From the NCBI GenBank assembly GCA_903895595.1, contig CAITUP010000112.1, positions 24,889 through 88,888 on the forward strand: 64,000 bases of DNA, read 5' to 3'. The notes under the pieces are model-generated. The model did no database searches, was not told the origin of the DNA, and saw nothing but the letters and a program-made list of their open reading frames with translations. This document shows, one piece after another, positions 18,453 through 26,698 of the stretch (position 1 is its first letter; each line of letters starts with the position of its first letter). The position numbers and the translations under genes are program-made. Origin of the DNA: an uncultured Acetobacteraceae bacterium. GTDB lineage: Bacteria; Pseudomonadota; Alphaproteobacteria; Acetobacterales; Acetobacteraceae.

Positions 18453-20051
18453 ATGGAAACCCAGACATTCGACTACATCGTCGTCGGTGCCGGCTCCGCC
18501 GGTTCGGTCCTCGCCAACCGCCTTAGTGCCGATCCGAAGCACAAGGTCCTGGTGCTGGAAGCCGGCCGCGAATCCCACCCCTGGTCCCGCATTCCCGTCG
18601 GCTTCGCCCGCCTGATCGAGAACCCGGCCGCCAACTGGCTGTATTCCTCCGAACCCGAGGAAGCCACCGGCAACCGCCGCGTCCCCATCCCGCGCGGCAA
18701 GCTGCTGGGCGGATCGTCGTCGATCAACGGCATGGTTTTCGTCCGCGGCCAAGCGCAGGACTACGACACCTGGGCACAGTTCGGGAACCGCGGCTGGAGC
18801 TACCGCGAAGTCCTGCCCATCTTCCGCGCCATGGAGGATTACCGCGGCGACGGCGACGCCGAATACCGCGGCCAGGGCGGCCCGCTGAAGGTCAACGAAA
18901 GCAACGAATCCGGCCCGATCTACGACGCCCTGATCAAAGCCGCGTCCGAGGTCGGCATCGGCTACACCAAGGATTACAACGGTGCCTCCCAGGACGGCAT
19001 CGGCATGACCCAGGCGACCATCCGCAACGGCCGCCGCCAGAGCACCGCCTTCTGCTACCTCGACCCCGCCCGGTCCCGCCCCAATTTGACCATCCAGGCC
19101 AATGCGTTAACCGAATGCCTGCTGCTGGAAGGCAAGCGCTGCGTGGGCGTCCGCTTCACCGTGAACGGCCAGCAGCGGGAGGCCCGTGCGAACAAAGAGG
19201 TCGTCGTCAGCGCCGGCTCCATCAACTCTCCCCAGTTGCTGGAACTTTCGGGGATCGGCCAGCCGGACCTGCTGCGCAACCTCGGGATCGAGGTGAAGCA
19301 CGAACTGAAAGGCGTCGGCGAGAACCTGCGCGACCACTACTCCCCCCGCATGAAATGGACGGTCCCCGGCTCGCTCGGCATGACCTACAACGACAAGGCG
19401 CGCGGGATCGGGCTGGTCTGGCAGGCGCTGAAATACGCCTTCACCAACAAGGGCTTGCTGGGCCTGCCGGCCGCACCGATCCGAGCCTATGTGCGGACCC
19501 GAGCCGGCCTGGACGCGCCGGATGCCGCGATTTCCTGGATTCCCTTCCTGGTCGGGGAGAATTTCCAGCTCGCGAAACAGTCCGGCGTCACCGCGATCAT
19601 GAACATCCTGCGGTCGGAAAGCACGGGCAGCATCCACATTGCCTCCGCCTCTCCCAACAAGCCGCCCGCCGTCCGCTTCAATTTCCTTAGTGCCCAGTTG
19701 GATCGCGATGTCACGCTGGAGGCCATGCGCATCACCCGCCGCATCATGACCGCCCCGTCCATGCGCGACATCGCCACGGACGAAATCGCCCCCGGCGTGA
19801 ACATCCAATCGGATAACGAGCTGCTGGACTGGGTGAAAAAGAACGCTGAAACCACCTACCACCCCGTCGGCACCTGCAAGATGGGCCACGACCCGATGGC
19901 TGTGGTGGACGACCAGCTGCGCGTCCACGGGATGGAGGGCCTGCGGGTCGCCGACGCCTCCATCATGCCGACGCTGACGTCCGGCAACACCAACGCGCCG
20001 TCGATCATGATTGGGGAAAAGGCCTCGCGGATGATGCTGGCGGCGGCATAG
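18453..20051 (+). CDS. GMC family oxidoreductase (choline/alcohol dehydrogenase-like)
   Basis: The 532-residue flavoprotein begins METQTFDYIVVGAGSAGSVL, the FAD dinucleotide loop, followed by LEAGRES, the GMC signature 1 region PRGKLLGGSSSINGMVFVRG, signature 2 AGSINSPQLLELSGIG and the C-terminal TTYHPVGTCKMG with the catalytic His plus NTNAPSIMIGEKASRMM. This is the choline dehydrogenase/BetA-like subgroup, which oxidises primary alcohols of many kinds; the substrate is not evident. AAGGGAGAGAA precedes the ATG. No betaine aldehyde dehydrogenase gene is near, so a role in choline oxidation is not implied. Confidence 0.92.
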   Translation: METQTFDYIVVGAGSAGSVLANRLSADPKHKVLVLEAGRESHPWSRIPVGFARLIENPAANWLYSSEPEEATGNRRVPIPRGKLLGGSSSINGMVFVRGQAQDYDTWAQFGNRGWSYREVLPIFRAMEDYRGDGDAEYRGQGGPLKVNESNESGPIYDALIKAASEVGIGYTKDYNGASQDGIGMTQATIRNGRRQSTAFCYLDPARSRPNLTIQANALTECLLLEGKRCVGVRFTVNGQQREARANKEVVVSAGSINSPQLLELSGIGQPDLLRNLGIEVKHELKGVGENLRDHYSPRMKWTVPGSLGMTYNDKARGIGLVWQALKYAFTNKGLLGLPAAPIRAYVRTRAGLDAPDAAISWIPFLVGENFQLAKQSGVTAIMNILRSESTGSIHIASASPNKPPAVRFNFLSAQLDRDVTLEAMRITRRIMTAPSMRDIATDEIAPGVNIQSDNELLDWVKKNAETTYHPVGTCKMGHDPMAVVDDQLRVHGMEGLRVADASIMPTLTSGNTNAPSIMIGEKASRMMLAAA

Positions 20052-20054
20052 CCC

Positions 20055-20103
20055 CCCGACCATGACGAGCCGGGGGCGCCAAAGGTCGTATGCGATAGCC
20101 CGG
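20055..20103. repeat. Partial copy of dispersed palindromic repeat
   Basis: Directly after the GMC gene, CCGACCATGACGAGCCGGG and GGTCGTATGCGATAGCCCGG match, almost base for base, the right end of the repeat pair at 63843-64000 (CGACCATGACGAGCGGGG, GGTCATATGCGATAGCCCTG). Only one arm of the core palindrome is present. Confidence 0.75.
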
Positions 20104-20279
20104 CCCCGCTCCCCGATTTTCCTTGCAAACACCGCGCCACGCGACCATATGCGGGGAGCGGCGTTTTTCTGCCTGGGCCGATTGTACCCTTTTTTGCGGC
20201 CTCGTCGCATTCCCGGTGCCCCATGATGAGAAGCATTCCGGCTCGCGTTGCGCGGGTCGCCGGCTGACAGGAGGGCATG

Positions 20280-20492
20280 ATGGCAACCTACAAATTCGCG
20301 ATCGGCCAGGTCGTCGATTTCGTCCCCGGTGCGGGCGACACCAACGTCCCGTATGGGAAATATAAAATCGAGCGGCAAATGCCGAGCGAAAACCGTGAGC
20401 TGCAGTACCGCGTGAAACACGCGACCGATGGGCACCAGCGTGTCATTTCGGAAAGCCGCCTGATCGCGCGTACCGGCATTTTGGGTTCCTGA
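20280..20492 (+). CDS. Small conserved protein of unknown function (70 aa)
   Basis: The protein MATYKFAIGQVVDFVPGAGD... is short, soluble and beta-rich, with KYKIERQMPSENRELQYRVK and a basic ending. I recognise it as a small conserved hypothetical type that occurs in alphaproteobacteria, without known function. Two ATG codons are adjacent (20277 and 20280); AGGAGG ends five bases before the second, which is therefore preferred. It is the first of three very small genes with gaps of 17 and -4 bases that must form one operon. Confidence 0.75.
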   Translation: MATYKFAIGQVVDFVPGAGDTNVPYGKYKIERQMPSENRELQYRVKHATDGHQRVISESRLIARTGILGS

Positions 20493-20509
20493 ATACAGAC
20501 GAGGCGACA

Positions 20510-20677
20510 ATGGCTTTCAAACCGAATTACAACCAGCAGCGTGCCGAACGCGACCGCAACAAGCAGGCGAAAAAAGAAAGCAAGCTGCGGGAACGCGAGG
20601 AAGCGGCCGCGCTGAAGCGCCGTATGGAAGCGGAAGGCGAGGCTCCCCCGGCCGAACCTGAGGGAGAGCCCGCATGA
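20510..20677 (+). CDS. Very small charged protein (55 aa)
   Basis: This 55-residue frame starts MAFKPNYNQQRAERDRNKQA and continues as a highly charged, probably single-helix protein (KKESKLREREEAAALKRRME) with an acidic, proline-containing tail. GAGGCGACA precedes the ATG. Its stop overlaps the start of the next gene (ATGA). The MAFKPNYNQQRAERxR opening is, as I recall, repeatedly seen next to the same two neighbours in other alphaproteobacteria, which supports a real gene despite its size. Function unknown; RNA or ribosome association is only a guess from the charge pattern. Confidence 0.75.
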   Translation: MAFKPNYNQQRAERDRNKQAKKESKLREREEAAALKRRMEAEGEAPPAEPEGEPA

Positions 20678-20889
20678 AACGCCGTTCCGAGAGCACGTTC
20701 GTGCTGTTCGACATCGTCTACGCCGATGGCAGCCAGAGCTCGAACCGCAAGGTTCTCAGTTCGGTCCTGGAAGGATTGGACGGCGCCGAGGACGCCCGCG
20801 CCGCCATCGAAGCGCAGGACCGCGAACGGTCCCTGGCCTCGGGCCGGCCGCAGGGGGTCATTTCGTCGATGGTGCGCAAGCGGAGCTGA
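20674..20889 (+). CDS. Small conserved protein of unknown function (71 aa)
   Basis: The 71-residue protein begins MKRRSESTFVLFDIVYADGS and has SSNRKVLSSVLEGLDGAEDARAAIEAQDRE, ending in ISSMVRKRS. It is soluble with a mixed fold prediction by eye. It overlaps the charged 55-residue gene by four bases and closes the three-gene micro-operon. The combination of three tiny conserved genes suggests a common, still unassigned function. Confidence 0.75.
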   Translation: MKRRSESTFVLFDIVYADGSQSSNRKVLSSVLEGLDGAEDARAAIEAQDRERSLASGRPQGVISSMVRKRS

Positions 20890-20912
20890 CGCGCCCGCCG
20901 CCGCCCCCCCCC

Positions 20913-20950
20913 GTCATGGTCGGGCTTGACCCGACCAGCTCCTGCGACAG
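20913..20950. repeat. Dispersed palindromic repeat (REP-like)
   Basis: GTCATGGTCGGGCTTGACCC followed by GACCAGCTCCTGCGACAG: a 7-bp palindrome GGTCGGG/CCCGACC with a CTTGA spacer, the best-conserved form of the repeat in this window. It lies between the convergent 71-residue gene and the argD-like gene. Confidence 0.8.
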
Positions 20951-20986
20951 GAGGGGTAGCAACCCGTTGGGCGCACGATTCGGCAT

Positions 20987-22141
20987 TTACCCCACCCGAA
21001 TACGCCCCAGCTTCGTCAACGCCATTTCGATATCGTTGTCCGTCGCCGTCAGCGGCGGCGCCAAACGCAGCACGTTTTCGCTGGCGGGCAACGCGAGCAG
21101 CCCCTCGGCCTCGCAAGCAGCCAGAACCTGCGCCTGCGGCACGACACAAGCCAAACCAAGCAGCAACCCATCCCCCCGAACCTCCGAGAAAACGATGGGA
21201 TTAACCCGCACGATCTCCTCCAACCCGGCCCGCAGAAACCCGGCTTTGCGCCGCACATCCTCCAAAAACCCCGGCGCCAGGACAACATCCAGCACCGCGT
21301 TCCCCGCCGCGCAGGCGAGCGGATTGCCGCCGAACGTCGTACCGTGCGTGCCAGGGGTCAGATGTTTCCCCACCGCCTCGGTCGCCAGCACGGCCCCCAA
21401 CGGAAACCCACCGCCGATCCCTTTCGCCAACGCCATGACATCCGGCGTTATCCCGGCCCATTCGTAAGCGAAAAGCCGCCCGGTCCGCCCCATCCCCGTC
21501 TGCACCTCATCCAGCCCGAGCAGAATGCCGAATTCGTCGCAGACGACCCGCAAATCCTGGAGAAAACGCCGCTCGGCCACCCGCACGCCGCCATCGCCCT
21601 GGATCGGTTCGACGATAATCCCCGCCGTCTCCGGCCCGATCGCGTCGCGCACTGCGTTCATGTTGTTCAACGGCACATGATCGAACCCTTCCGGTACCGG
21701 CCCGAACCCCTTCCGGTAAGCCGCATTGCTGCCCGCCGCCAGCGTGCCCAAAGTCCGCCCGTGAAACGCGCCGTCGAAACAGATAATCCGGTAACGTCCG
21801 TGCGGCGTCATCGCTTTCCGGATCATTTTGATCATGCCCTCATTCGCCTCGGCGCCCGAGTTGCAGAAGAACACGCTGTCCGCGAACGACGCATCGACCA
21901 GCCGTTGCGCCAGTTGTTCCGCCTGCGGCACACGATACAGATTCGACACGTGCATCGCCTTGCCCGCCTGGTCCGCGATCGTTTGCGTCAGATGCTTGTG
22001 CCCGTGCCCGAGCGAACTGGTGGCGATCCCAGCCCCGAAATCGAGGAAACGACGGCCGTCGACCGTGTACAGCCAGGCACCGTCGCCATAAGCGAAAGCC
22101 AGATCGGCCCGGATAAAATTAGGCAGCAGAGAAGGAAACAT
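20987..22141 (-). CDS. argD: Class III aminotransferase, acetylornithine transaminase type
   Basis: The 384-residue PLP enzyme matches ArgD in length and motifs: RFLDFGAGIATSSLGHGHK, NSGAEANEGMIKMIRK, FDGAFHGRTLGTLAAG, IIVEPIQGDGG, GILLGLDEVQTGMGRTG, and the Schiff-base lysine in ALAKGIGGGFPLGA, with HGTTFGGNPLACAAG after it. It would convert N-acetylglutamate semialdehyde to N-acetylornithine in arginine synthesis. argF, the usual partner in alphaproteobacteria, is not next to it, so another omega-aminotransferase substrate is possible. GGAGCC precedes the ATG at 22141. Confidence 0.82.
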   Translation of the reverse strand: MFPSLLPNFIRADLAFAYGDGAWLYTVDGRRFLDFGAGIATSSLGHGHKHLTQTIADQAGKAMHVSNLYRVPQAEQLAQRLVDASFADSVFFCNSGAEANEGMIKMIRKAMTPHGRYRIICFDGAFHGRTLGTLAAGSNAAYRKGFGPVPEGFDHVPLNNMNAVRDAIGPETAGIIVEPIQGDGGVRVAERRFLQDLRVVCDEFGILLGLDEVQTGMGRTGRLFAYEWAGITPDVMALAKGIGGGFPLGAVLATEAVGKHLTPGTHGTTFGGNPLACAAGNAVLDVVLAPGFLEDVRRKAGFLRAGLEEIVRVNPIVFSEVRGDGLLLGLACVVPQAQVLAACEAEGLLALPASENVLRLAPPLTATDNDIEMALTKLGRIRVG

Positions 22142-22173
22142 CGGCTTGGCTCCTGCGATGCCAGGCGCCGCCC

Positions 22174-22213
22174 ACGAAAAACCCCGCCGGCGGTGCGCTG
22201 GCGGGGTTTTTCG
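22174..22213. terminator. Strong bidirectional terminator-like hairpin in a divergent gap
   Basis: CGAAAAACCCCGCC and GGCGGGGTTTTTCG form a 14-bp perfect stem around an 11-base spacer, giving GC stems flanked by A- and T-runs on both strands. It is 33 bases upstream of the argD start and inside the 305-bp gap between two divergent genes. That gap holds a second weaker hairpin (CGCCGTCG/CGACGGCG near 22266-22297) and no other recognisable feature. Confidence 0.8.
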
Positions 22214-22446
22214 GATTTGGTGTTTGCCGGACGCGGGCTACATCGCCCTTGTCTGCCGTACACACGCCGTCGACCGCGCCTGTTGGGGGCGACGGCGTCG
22301 GTTGGCTGCGACGGAAAACAGGTTCGGCATGCCCCGAACGTGTCATGGCGGTTTCGCCGGTGTCAAGCCAATTCGGCGCGGCCTTGCCAACCCGCCCCGG
22401 CGAGGCGAAGCTCCGGCCTCATAAACGCCCCCTGGAGGAACCCCAA

Positions 22447-23628
22447 TTGGACAAGCCCACCGGCCCCCTTGCCGGCATCCGCGTCATCGACGTCACCACC
22501 GTCGTACTCGGCCCCTTCGCCACGCAGGTGCTGGGCGACATGGGCGCCGATGTCATCAAAATCGAAACGACCGAGGGCGACTACACCCGCTTCATCGGCC
22601 CCAGCCGCACCCCCGGCATGGCGTCGTATTTCGCCACGCTTAACCGCAACAAACGCAGTCTCGCGCTCGATCTGAAAAAGCCGGCGGCGATGAACGCGCT
22701 GCTGAAACTGATCGATACCGCCGACGTGTTCGTGCATAACATGCGCATCGGCGCCGCCAAGCGGTTGGGCCTCGATTACGAGACCTTATCGAAACGCAAC
22801 CCCAAACTGATCCACGCCGCCGCCAGCGGATTCCGTGAAGGCAGCTCCATGCAGGAGTTCCCGGCCTACGACGATCTGATCCAGGGCCTGTCCGGCATCG
22901 CATCCCTGAACGCCGGCCCCGACGGCGCGCCGCGCTACTTCCCGACCGTCGTCGTGGACAAGCTGACCGGCAGCACCTTGGCGTCCATGATCGGCATGGC
23001 CCTGTTCCACCGCGAACGCACCGGCCAAGGCCAAGCCGTGCACGTGCCGATGATGGAAACGATTCTGTCGTTCGCGCTGGTCGAGCATCTCTGGAACGGC
23101 GTGCTGGGCGAACCGGAAAAAGGCGTCGGCTACCCCCGCATGCTGACCCCGCACCGCCGGCCCTACCAGACCAAAGACGGTTTCATCAGCGTCATCGCCG
23201 TCAGCACCGCCCAATGGAAAACCGTGTTCGAGGCGATGGACGTCGGCCACCTGATCGAGGACCCGCGCTTTGCCACCATCGCCGGCCGCTCCGACAACGT
23301 CGATGCGCTGTACGGCACGCTGACGGAAGGGATGCTGAAGAAAACCACCGCGGAATGGATCGCGATTTTGCGCCCGAAGGACATCCCCTGCGGCCGCGCC
23401 AATTCGCTGCTGGATCTGTTCGACGACGCCTACCTCAAGGAAACCGATTTCTTCGAAAAAGCCGACCATCCCGTGGAAGGCGAAGTCGTCATGACCGCCA
23501 TTCCCGCCCGCTTCTCCGCCACCCCGCCGAACGTGCGCCGCCTCTGGCCGACCTTGGGCGAGCATAACCGGGAAATCCTGCGCGAAGCCGGCTGTACCGA
23601 AGCGGAAATCGACGACATCGTATCGTAA
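22447..23628 (+). CDS. CaiB/BaiF family CoA-transferase (class III)
   Basis: The 393-residue protein starts at a TTG (22447) with GGAGGAAC seven bases upstream; earlier in-frame ATG codons give an implausible N-terminus. Family motifs are GIRVIDVTTVVLGPFATQVLGDMGADVIKIE, LNRNKRSLALDLK, AYDDLIQGLSGI with the catalytic Asp, and the helical CoA-exchange region. Class III transferases move CoA between carboxylic acids such as oxalate/formate, carnitine or succinate. The substrate is unknown. The SnoaL-like gene follows after 11 bases and is probably co-transcribed. Confidence 0.92.
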   Translation: MDKPTGPLAGIRVIDVTTVVLGPFATQVLGDMGADVIKIETTEGDYTRFIGPSRTPGMASYFATLNRNKRSLALDLKKPAAMNALLKLIDTADVFVHNMRIGAAKRLGLDYETLSKRNPKLIHAAASGFREGSSMQEFPAYDDLIQGLSGIASLNAGPDGAPRYFPTVVVDKLTGSTLASMIGMALFHRERTGQGQAVHVPMMETILSFALVEHLWNGVLGEPEKGVGYPRMLTPHRRPYQTKDGFISVIAVSTAQWKTVFEAMDVGHLIEDPRFATIAGRSDNVDALYGTLTEGMLKKTTAEWIAILRPKDIPCGRANSLLDLFDDAYLKETDFFEKADHPVEGEVVMTAIPARFSATPPNVRRLWPTLGEHNREILREAGCTEAEIDDIVS

Positions 23629-23639
23629 GGAGATAAATC

Positions 23640-24047
23640 ATGAGCGACGACAAGAACGAAATCCGCGAGCTGCTGGGCACCTACTGCTTCCGCCTCGATG
23701 CCGGCGACATGGACGGCATGGCGGCTTTGTTCGTGCCGGACGGCGTCTGGGAAACCGATTTCGGCAAAGGCACGGGACGCGCCGGGATCGCCGAGCATGG
23801 CCGCGGCCTGCGCGCCCACAGCGACAAACCTCGCCCGCGCGCGGTGCATTTATGTACCAATATCGTGATCGATCTGCATGGCGACACCGCCGACGTGCTG
23901 TCCAACTGGACCACGGTGCAAAACAGCGAAACCGGCCCGAAAATCGGATCCGCCGGCGGCTACATCGATAAAATGGCCAAACGCGACGGCAAGTGGTACT
24001 TCGTGCATCGCAAAATAGATCGTTTCATTGCCGACGGGAAGTTTTAA
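23640..24047 (+). CDS. SnoaL/NTF2-like polyketide cyclase-type protein
   Basis: The 135-residue protein has the SnoaL_4 type alpha+beta barrel: an N-terminal helix pair with IRELLGTYCFRLDAGDMDGMAALFVPDGVWETD, a G-T-G-R loop, HLCTNIVIDLHGDTADVLSNWT and a final WYFVHRKIDRFIADGKF. AAGGAGATAAATC precedes the ATG. Such proteins act as small-molecule isomerases, dehydratases or ring hydroxylase small-subunit-like folds. Its place after a CoA-transferase suggests work on the same organic acid, which is inference. Confidence 0.82.
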   Translation: MSDDKNEIRELLGTYCFRLDAGDMDGMAALFVPDGVWETDFGKGTGRAGIAEHGRGLRAHSDKPRPRAVHLCTNIVIDLHGDTADVLSNWTTVQNSETGPKIGSAGGYIDKMAKRDGKWYFVHRKIDRFIADGKF

Positions 24048-24056
24048 TGGCCCCTG

Positions 24057-24704
24057 TCAGCCCGTTGGTTGGTAGACGATCTCCACCCCGTCGCTGCCGT
24101 CGAAGCGCAGGCCGGTCCAGCGGGGGGCGGGGGCGTACCAAGTGTCCATCTCCACATCGCCGCGCAGCGTGTAATGCACGGCGGGGCGGGCACCGCCCGA
24201 GGGACCGCCGTCGATGCCGACGCGGGAAATGGCGGGACGGAGCAGCTTGCCGTTCTGAGTGTTGATCATCGGCCCCTCCAGCATCCCCTGGTTCCAGTGC
24301 GTCGCCGGCGAGGCATCCGCGGGCGCTCGGTAGCGGGGACCGTCGGTGCCCTCGACCAGCAGGGAATCCCCCTCGCGCCACATCTTGACGCGGTGCTTCG
24401 TGCCGTTGTCGTTGGTCGTGGATTCCAGCGACACGACCCGGCCGCCGTCCCAGATTTCGGTGGCGCGGTGGCGATAGGTGAACAACGGGATGGGGCCGAG
24501 CGCGATGTCGATGTCCGCCACGACCTTCACCGTCAGGCGGGTGTCGTCGAAGTCGAATGCGAGAATATGTTTGCCGATCTCACCGCCCTTGCGGACGATC
24601 GAGAACGCCAGGCGGTTTTCCGGCGGCACCGGCAGTTCCGCGCGAGCATGCCGGATGGCGGGGGCGCAGAGGGCGGCGGTCAGCAGGGTGCGGCGGCGGA
24701 TCAT
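24057..24704 (-). CDS. DUF6134-type exported protein
   Basis: The 215-residue protein has a twin-arginine-like signal (MIRRRTLLTAALCAPAIRHA, cleavage after ARA). The mature domain contains LAFSIVRKGGEIGKHILAFD, LGPIPLFTYRHRATEIWDGG, LESTTNDNGTKHRVK and THWNQGMLEG, which I recognise as the periplasmic DUF6134 family. It overlaps the stop of the first Cfa-like gene by four bases and is the last gene of the operon that starts with the FAD oxidoreductase. Its position implies an envelope or lipid-related role under RpoE control. Confidence 0.75.
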   Translation of the reverse strand: MIRRRTLLTAALCAPAIRHARAELPVPPENRLAFSIVRKGGEIGKHILAFDFDDTRLTVKVVADIDIALGPIPLFTYRHRATEIWDGGRVVSLESTTNDNGTKHRVKMWREGDSLLVEGTDGPRYRAPADASPATHWNQGMLEGPMINTQNGKLLRPAISRVGIDGGPSGGARPAVHYTLRGDVEMDTWYAPAPRWTGLRFDGSDGVEIVYQPTG

Positions 24705-25918
24705 GCGGGCCTGCTTACCACATAAAGGCCGACATCGGTGGCGGCGGCGCGGAAACCGGCCTCGCAATAGGACAGGTAGTAATCCCAGATGCGGCGGAAC
24801 CGGTCGTCGAAGCCCAACGGCTGGATGTCGGGCCAGGCGGCGTGGAAGCGGCGGCGCCATTCGGCGAGGGTCCGGGCGTAGCTGTCGCCGAAGGTCTCCG
24901 ACGATCGCAGTTCCAGGCCGGCGCGGGCGATCTGACGGTGTAGTTCCGGGACCGTCGGCAGCATGCCGCCGGGGAAGATGTAGCGCTGGATGAAGTCGGC
25001 CGAGGATCGGTAATCCTCGAACCGGTCCTCGGCGATGGTGATGGCCTGGATGACGGCGGCGCCGCCGGGTTTCAGGCGGTCGCGGATGGTGGCGAAGTAG
25101 GACGGCCACCAGGCTTCGCCCACGGCCTCGATCATTTCGATGGAGACGATGCGGTCGTAGGTGCCCAGGCTGTCGCGGTAGTCGCGTAGCTGGATGGCGG
25201 ACCGGTCCGCCAAACCGGCGGCGGCGAGGTGTTCGGTGGCGTGGGTTCGCTGGGCGGGGGACAAGGTCAGGCCGGTGACGTGGCCGGCGCCGCGGCGCAG
25301 CACGCGTTCGGCGAGGCCGCCCCAGCCGCAGCCGATCTCCAGGATGCTCTCTCCGCCGGACAGGCCCATCAGGTCGATGGCGCGGTCCTGTTTGGCGGTC
25401 TGGGCGTCCTCCAGCCGTTCGGTGCCGGTGGCATACAGGGCCGAGGAGTAGCTCATACCGGGGTCGAGCCACAGCCGGTAGAATTCGTTGCCGAGGTCGT
25501 AGTGCCGTTCGATGTTCCGGCGGGCGCCGCGGCGGGTGTTGGCGTTCAGGCGGTGCCGCAGCCGGTTGAGCGCGCGGGCGAACCAACTGCCGGAGATCGT
25601 GCGCACCAGGGCGTCGTTGCGGGCGACGAGTTCGATCAAAGCCGGCAGGTCCGGGCTGCTCCAGTCGCCGTCCAGGTAAGCTTCGGCGCCGGCCACGTCG
25701 CCGCCGGTCAGCAGGCGTTTCAGGGTGCGCCAGCGGTGCAGGACCATGACGCCTTCGGGGCCGGGCGCGGTTGGGGTGTGGGTCAGGCGGGTGCCGGAGG
25801 GGGTGACCAAGGTGAGTCGGCCACAGCGGACGCTGGACAGCAGGGCGTTGGCCCACCAGGTCTGGCGCGGCGCGACCCGCTCCATGGCCATACCGGCGTC
25901 GTAGGACAGGTCCGTCAT
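24701..25918 (-). CDS. Cfa-like SAM-dependent protein lacking canonical cyclopropane-synthase residues
   Basis: The 405-residue protein has the cyclopropane fatty acid synthase fold, with a lipid-binding N-terminal domain and LEIGCGWGGLAE as the SAM loop near residue 193. However, positions that are catalytic in E. coli Cfa differ: the Cys in YSCAYW is Ser159 (SYSSALY), the His after the FE pair is Ala265 (IEAVG), and the His of LLHTIG is Gln291 (VIQAIT); Glu264 remains. A classic cyclopropanation is therefore doubtful. Similar Cfa-like proteins under RpoE in Rhodobacter participate in furan fatty acid formation (the ufa genes), and I suggest an equivalent role without assigning a name. It lies 3 bases after the DUF1365 gene. 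Confidence 0.85.
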   Translation of the reverse strand: MTDLSYDAGMAMERVAPRQTWWANALLSSVRCGRLTLVTPSGTRLTHTPTAPGPEGVMVLHRWRTLKRLLTGGDVAGAEAYLDGDWSSPDLPALIELVARNDALVRTISGSWFARALNRLRHRLNANTRRGARRNIERHYDLGNEFYRLWLDPGMSYSSALYATGTERLEDAQTAKQDRAIDLMGLSGGESILEIGCGWGGLAERVLRRGAGHVTGLTLSPAQRTHATEHLAAAGLADRSAIQLRDYRDSLGTYDRIVSIEMIEAVGEAWWPSYFATIRDRLKPGGAAVIQAITIAEDRFEDYRSSADFIQRYIFPGGMLPTVPELHRQIARAGLELRSSETFGDSYARTLAEWRRRFHAAWPDIQPLGFDDRFRRIWDYYLSYCEAGFRAAATDVGLYVVSRPA

Positions 25919-25921
25919 GGG

Positions 25922-26698
25922 TCAGCTCTCATGCGGTTGGACGAAGGTGATGGGGTGGGCGGGGGCGGCGGGCTTCGGCTGCAGGCGCATGCCTTTCAGC
26001 CAGAGCTTCAACGCCTCCCAATGGATCGCGAGCAGGACCATCCATGCCAGGAACCCGTGACGCAGAACGACCCCGGCCAGACCGCGGTCGTCCAAAGGCT
26101 GGCGCCCGCCGGTAAACGAGGTCTCGATGAGCTTGCCGCCGGCGTCGCTGCCGCCGACGATGACGCTGACGGTATCCCCAGGCGGGGCGACGCGGAAGTC
26201 GTATTCCATGGCCATCCGCATGAAGGGGGAGACGTGGAACGCCTTGTCGCAGTGCTGGTGGATCGGGCCGGACGCGTCGGGGGCGACCGGGATCAGGTAG
26301 CTGTGACGCTCGCCGAAGGTGTTGTTCACCTCGTACAGCATGGCCGCCAGGGACTCGTCCTTGCGGTGGCAGAACCAGACGCTGATCGGGTTGAACACGC
26401 TGCCCAAAGCGCGGGGCATGCACAGGACCCGGATCGGGCCGCCGTCGTAGGGGATGTTCGCGCCGGCCAAAGCGGCCGCGATCTGTGTCCGCAAGGAAGT
26501 GTCGCTGCCGTCGAGGTGGTCGCGCTCGTGGAACCCGAGAAGGTTGGGACGGTTGAAGGAGAACAGGCGCAGCGACCGGTGCAGCGCCGGCAACTCGTCC
26601 AGGTCCAGCAGCAGCCAGTACAGGCGGTAGCGCAGCCGGTGCACCTTCGGCCGCAGCCGGTGGTGCAGCACGACGCCTCGGTAGAGGGCGGATTTCAT
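25922..26698 (-). CDS. DUF1365 family protein
   Basis: The 258-residue protein starts MKSALYRGVVLHHRLRPKVH and contains RLYWLLLDLDELP, PIRVLCMPRALGSVFNPISVWFC (shown in part), LYEVNNTFGERHSYLIP and CDKAFHVSPFM, all hallmarks of DUF1365. A hydrophobic segment (GFLAWMVLLAIHWEALKLWL) near the C-terminus suggests membrane association. In many bacteria it lies between a flavin amine-oxidase-like gene and a Cfa-like gene, exactly as here, overlapping the former by four bases. Function is unproven; a part in phospholipid acyl-chain modification is the common inference. Confidence 0.88.
   Translation of the reverse strand: MKSALYRGVVLHHRLRPKVHRLRYRLYWLLLDLDELPALHRSLRLFSFNRPNLLGFHERDHLDGSDTSLRTQIAAALAGANIPYDGGPIRVLCMPRALGSVFNPISVWFCHRKDESLAAMLYEVNNTFGERHSYLIPVAPDASGPIHQHCDKAFHVSPFMRMAMEYDFRVAPPGDTVSVIVGGSDAGGKLIETSFTGGRQPLDDRGLAGVVLRHGFLAWMVLLAIHWEALKLWLKGMRLQPKPAAPAHPITFVQPHES

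Noticed and set aside
22174..22310. Signal recognition particle RNA or 6S RNA in the divergent gap
   Set aside because: The conserved GGAAGGAAGCAGCC-type core of SRP RNA is absent and the length is unsuitable; only a possible unnamed small RNA remains.
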